64,000 nt of DNA, from contig JAHNZQ020000308.1 in NCBI GenBank assembly GCA_019155205.2, forward strand, positions 2,282,359 through 2,346,358, in the 5' to 3' direction. A program made the translations under genes and the position numbers. The notes below the pieces were generated by a model. It made no database searches. It worked only from the letters and a program-made list of their open reading frames with translations, and had not been told where the DNA came from. Source of the DNA: Gracilaria vermiculophylla (Eukaryota > Rhodophyta > Florideophyceae > Gracilariales > Gracilariaceae). Each line of letters opens with the position of its first letter. The stretch's first letter is position 1. Of this stretch, positions 61,982 through 64,000 are shown piece after piece.

Positions 61982-64000
61982 TGCAGTGCTCTAAAACGCT
62001 TCACCATGTTAGCCATGGTTTTTGCCATCCTTGTGCATGGAATCCACTACGAATAGATATCAGAATGATTAACTGCCGTGCATAATCGGTTTATACCCTC
62101 CAACTAAATAAATACCTAATTACCGCATCTCTCACGCTGTCCTTAGTGTTTGCTCAATTTTTAAACATATTCTCTGAACCAAACTATATTATATCACGTT
62201 CATCAGAGATGCAACCCATCCGCGGGGGAGATGATTGAAATTCAGCCATGCAATTTATTCTCCGGTTCCAATATCGTTTCTTTATTAGCAATCAAATTGT
62301 AATCTTAATTGTTTTGTCGCTATCAGATTGCAATCTTTCTTTCTGAAAGCAGTCTGATTGCATTTCTTTCCTGCAAAACCCATCGAAACGAAACCCATGT
62401 GGTTTACAGAGGGGAGCCACGCAATAGTGCCACTTTGACCAGTGCCTCCCTCTAATTAATGCCACCCCCAGTCGCGTGGCACACTTTCAGAACAGCTGTC
62501 AAAGCAATGAAGATCCGCAATCAGGATCGCGAACTTATAGGCCTCTTTCCACAACCACACAGCAATTTTGATCTCAAAACTCTTTATTAGGGTCAAACAT
62601 GATGAACTCTGCCTCCAAACCAATTCAAAGGCGTACTCGCCTCTCCCGAGCAGCAAATTGAGATTTCCCGTCTAATGAGGCAAGGTCACAATGCGGGCGT
62701 TATCATGTTTCGTTTCTCCATTTTTCGGCGCACCGTCACAAATATCACACGCAGAACTGCGTCTTTACTTGATCAGAACAATGCAAAATCACATTTCTAA
62801 CTAACAAAAACAGTAAGATCCTTGCCCTTTCAGATTATAGAAAGTAATCTTCTCACATTCATACAGATCCCGCGCTGTGTGGTACTGTCAGCCCTTCTCT
62901 CGAGGCAGTAGAGCACAACGTTCGATAGGAGTTTTTGTTGACTCCAAAGGCGCGAGTTCTTAAAGGTGGTCTCTGGTATCCGCTGTCGCGAGCCGGGGGA
63001 ATTCTTAAAGGTGATCCGCAAACAGTAAGCGGAGGGGGAGGTTCACTGGGCGGACAATGCTCCTACAGGCGCTGCTATACTGCGACCTGGAGATCGGTGG
63101 CTTAGAAACCTGAGTTGATCAACGAGAGACTCCAACCGGAAAAGTAGATGAAGACTCAAAGGTGCTTGTCTTTACTTCCCCAGAGGTGAAGCTCAACCAT
63201 CAGATTAAGTATCAAGCCGGGAGCTCACCGCGACAGGTCTCGCTACTGTACTAATTATCTGCATAAATTAACTAAAATAAATGATAATTATACCGTCTCT
63301 CAAGGATACTGTAGCGCACGCGCGCGGAATTATGCACAACGTGGCCTAGCTAATAAACTACGAGCCCTCCTTAGGAATATTATACCATAAGGCCACACCC
63401 CCATTTTTCCCTTAAGAGCCACTGTACTATATACCCTCTTTCTTAAATTGCACCTCGTCCTCGAGGTGCATCTTCCGATTCCTTGATCCCTGGGGTGGCT
63501 CCTATCGGTGTTGAGGCCAGCGCGACCTCCGGCGATTGGCACTTGCTCTCCCTCAGGCGTACCTTCCTTCCTTCATACTCCTGTGCGGTGTATTGCCGCG
63601 GGCTCTCGTTTCATTCCTTGCGGTGTTTGTGGGCCCTGCTTCTCCTTAACCCGGCTGCGTCTGCTTCTTCTTGGTATCACCCGTTGGTGCTGCTGCGCCA
63701 GTCGGAAACGCGAGTATCCCGTCTTCCGGCGTACCGTGCACGGTGCAAGGGCGCAATTTCCGTGGACGGAGCGTGGATCAGTCCCGGGGGGATACCGACC
63801 CCCTGAAGGCACTCGCCACTCCGACTCTTTCGAGGCTACTGTAGTGCAACGACCCGTCGAGGGTATGCCGCAGCAGCGGTCTTCATAAGAATTTGATCCG
63901 CTCCCGGCTGCCACAACCGTGGTTATGAATAGTATTAGCTTCACTAGCCCCATTTGGGGGTGCCCCTAGGAAGGGTAGTAATTGTGGCCTCGTGTGCCGA
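61982..64000. other. Gene-poor end of the window
   Basis: No intact gene. At 62320-62370 a short AT-rich direct repeat (GATTGCA/TTTCTTTC blocks) is visible. From about 63240 the sequence changes character: a TATA-like tatata (63428-63433), a strong hairpin at 63449-63470 and Arg/Cys/Pro-rich spurious ORFs to the end. This might be the edge of a repeat or retroelement, but no element protein is in view. Confidence 0.35.
63449..63470. repeat. Perfect 9-bp inverted repeat downstream of a TATA-like box
   Basis: TGCACCTCG, a tcct spacer, and its reverse complement. It lies about 20 bp downstream of a TATA-like actatata sequence, so it could be in a transcribed leader. No nearby gene is identified. 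Confidence 0.55.

Noticed and set aside
1..64000. CRISPR arrays, rRNA genes, prokaryotic operons
   Set aside because: None is visible: no regular spaced repeats, no rRNA-like sequence, and genes have eukaryotic introns, signals and domains.

Overview
The window is nuclear DNA of a photosynthetic eukaryote, most likely a mesophilic red alga of the florideophyte type. This is inferred from gene content, not from a database match. Pointers are a glycogen/starch branching enzyme (floridean starch), two proteins with twin-arginine thylakoid-lumen signals, a plastid DUF1995-type protein, a polysaccharide pyruvyltransferase fused to a phosphate-translocator-like domain (red algal galactans carry pyruvate acetals), and intron-poor genes with short GT-AG introns (59 to 135 nt where I could place them). 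Genes are single-copy and on both strands, separated by gene-free spacers of 0.3 to 6 kb. There are no operons. A run of 100 Ns at 14175-14274 is an assembly gap.

Layout. 0.1-3.1 kb: a small RING protein (-), a TIM17/22/23-family import protein (+) sharing a very GC-rich divergent promoter with it, and a membrane RING-like protein (-). 4.3-8.4 kb: a spliced zinc alcohol/polyol dehydrogenase and the branching enzyme, both (-). 10.8-12.0 kb: a spliced secreted metallo-beta-lactamase-fold hydrolase. 12.5-13.8 kb: a decayed Tc1/mariner-like transposon with doubled terminal repeats. 14.3-17.4 kb: a gap-broken gene, then the 811-residue translocator/pyruvyltransferase fusion. 17.4-23.8 kb: a spacer with a probable hAT transposase relic. 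23.8-27.0 kb: a secreted hydrolase-like pseudoenzyme and a membrane-anchored methyltransferase. 28.9-34.2 kb: a copper P1B-ATPase, a two-domain HMA protein beside it, and a spliced unknown. 38-43 kb: a 4CXXC_R1-type zinc-finger protein, a lumenal protein, a C2H2 protein and a NASP-type histone chaperone. 43.3-47.1 kb: a CENP-C-like kinetochore protein head-to-head with NASP. 48.8-51.7 kb: an ER DnaJ with KDEL and a Tat-targeted alpha carbonic anhydrase. 54.4-60.6 kb: a MOCOS-like desulfurase, SMC5 and the DUF1995 protein. 61.7 kb: a Tudor-like exon. The last kilobase looks like the edge of another element.

How the genes relate. The fusion protein, and possibly the type II membrane methyltransferase, would act in the secretory pathway on cell-wall or matrix polysaccharide. 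The branching enzyme handles storage glucan. The carbonic anhydrase, the small lumenal protein and DUF1995 are plastid. NASP, CENP-C and SMC5 are chromosome proteins. The most interesting objects are the PEP-translocator-like/pyruvyltransferase fusion and the divergent NASP/CENP-C pair.
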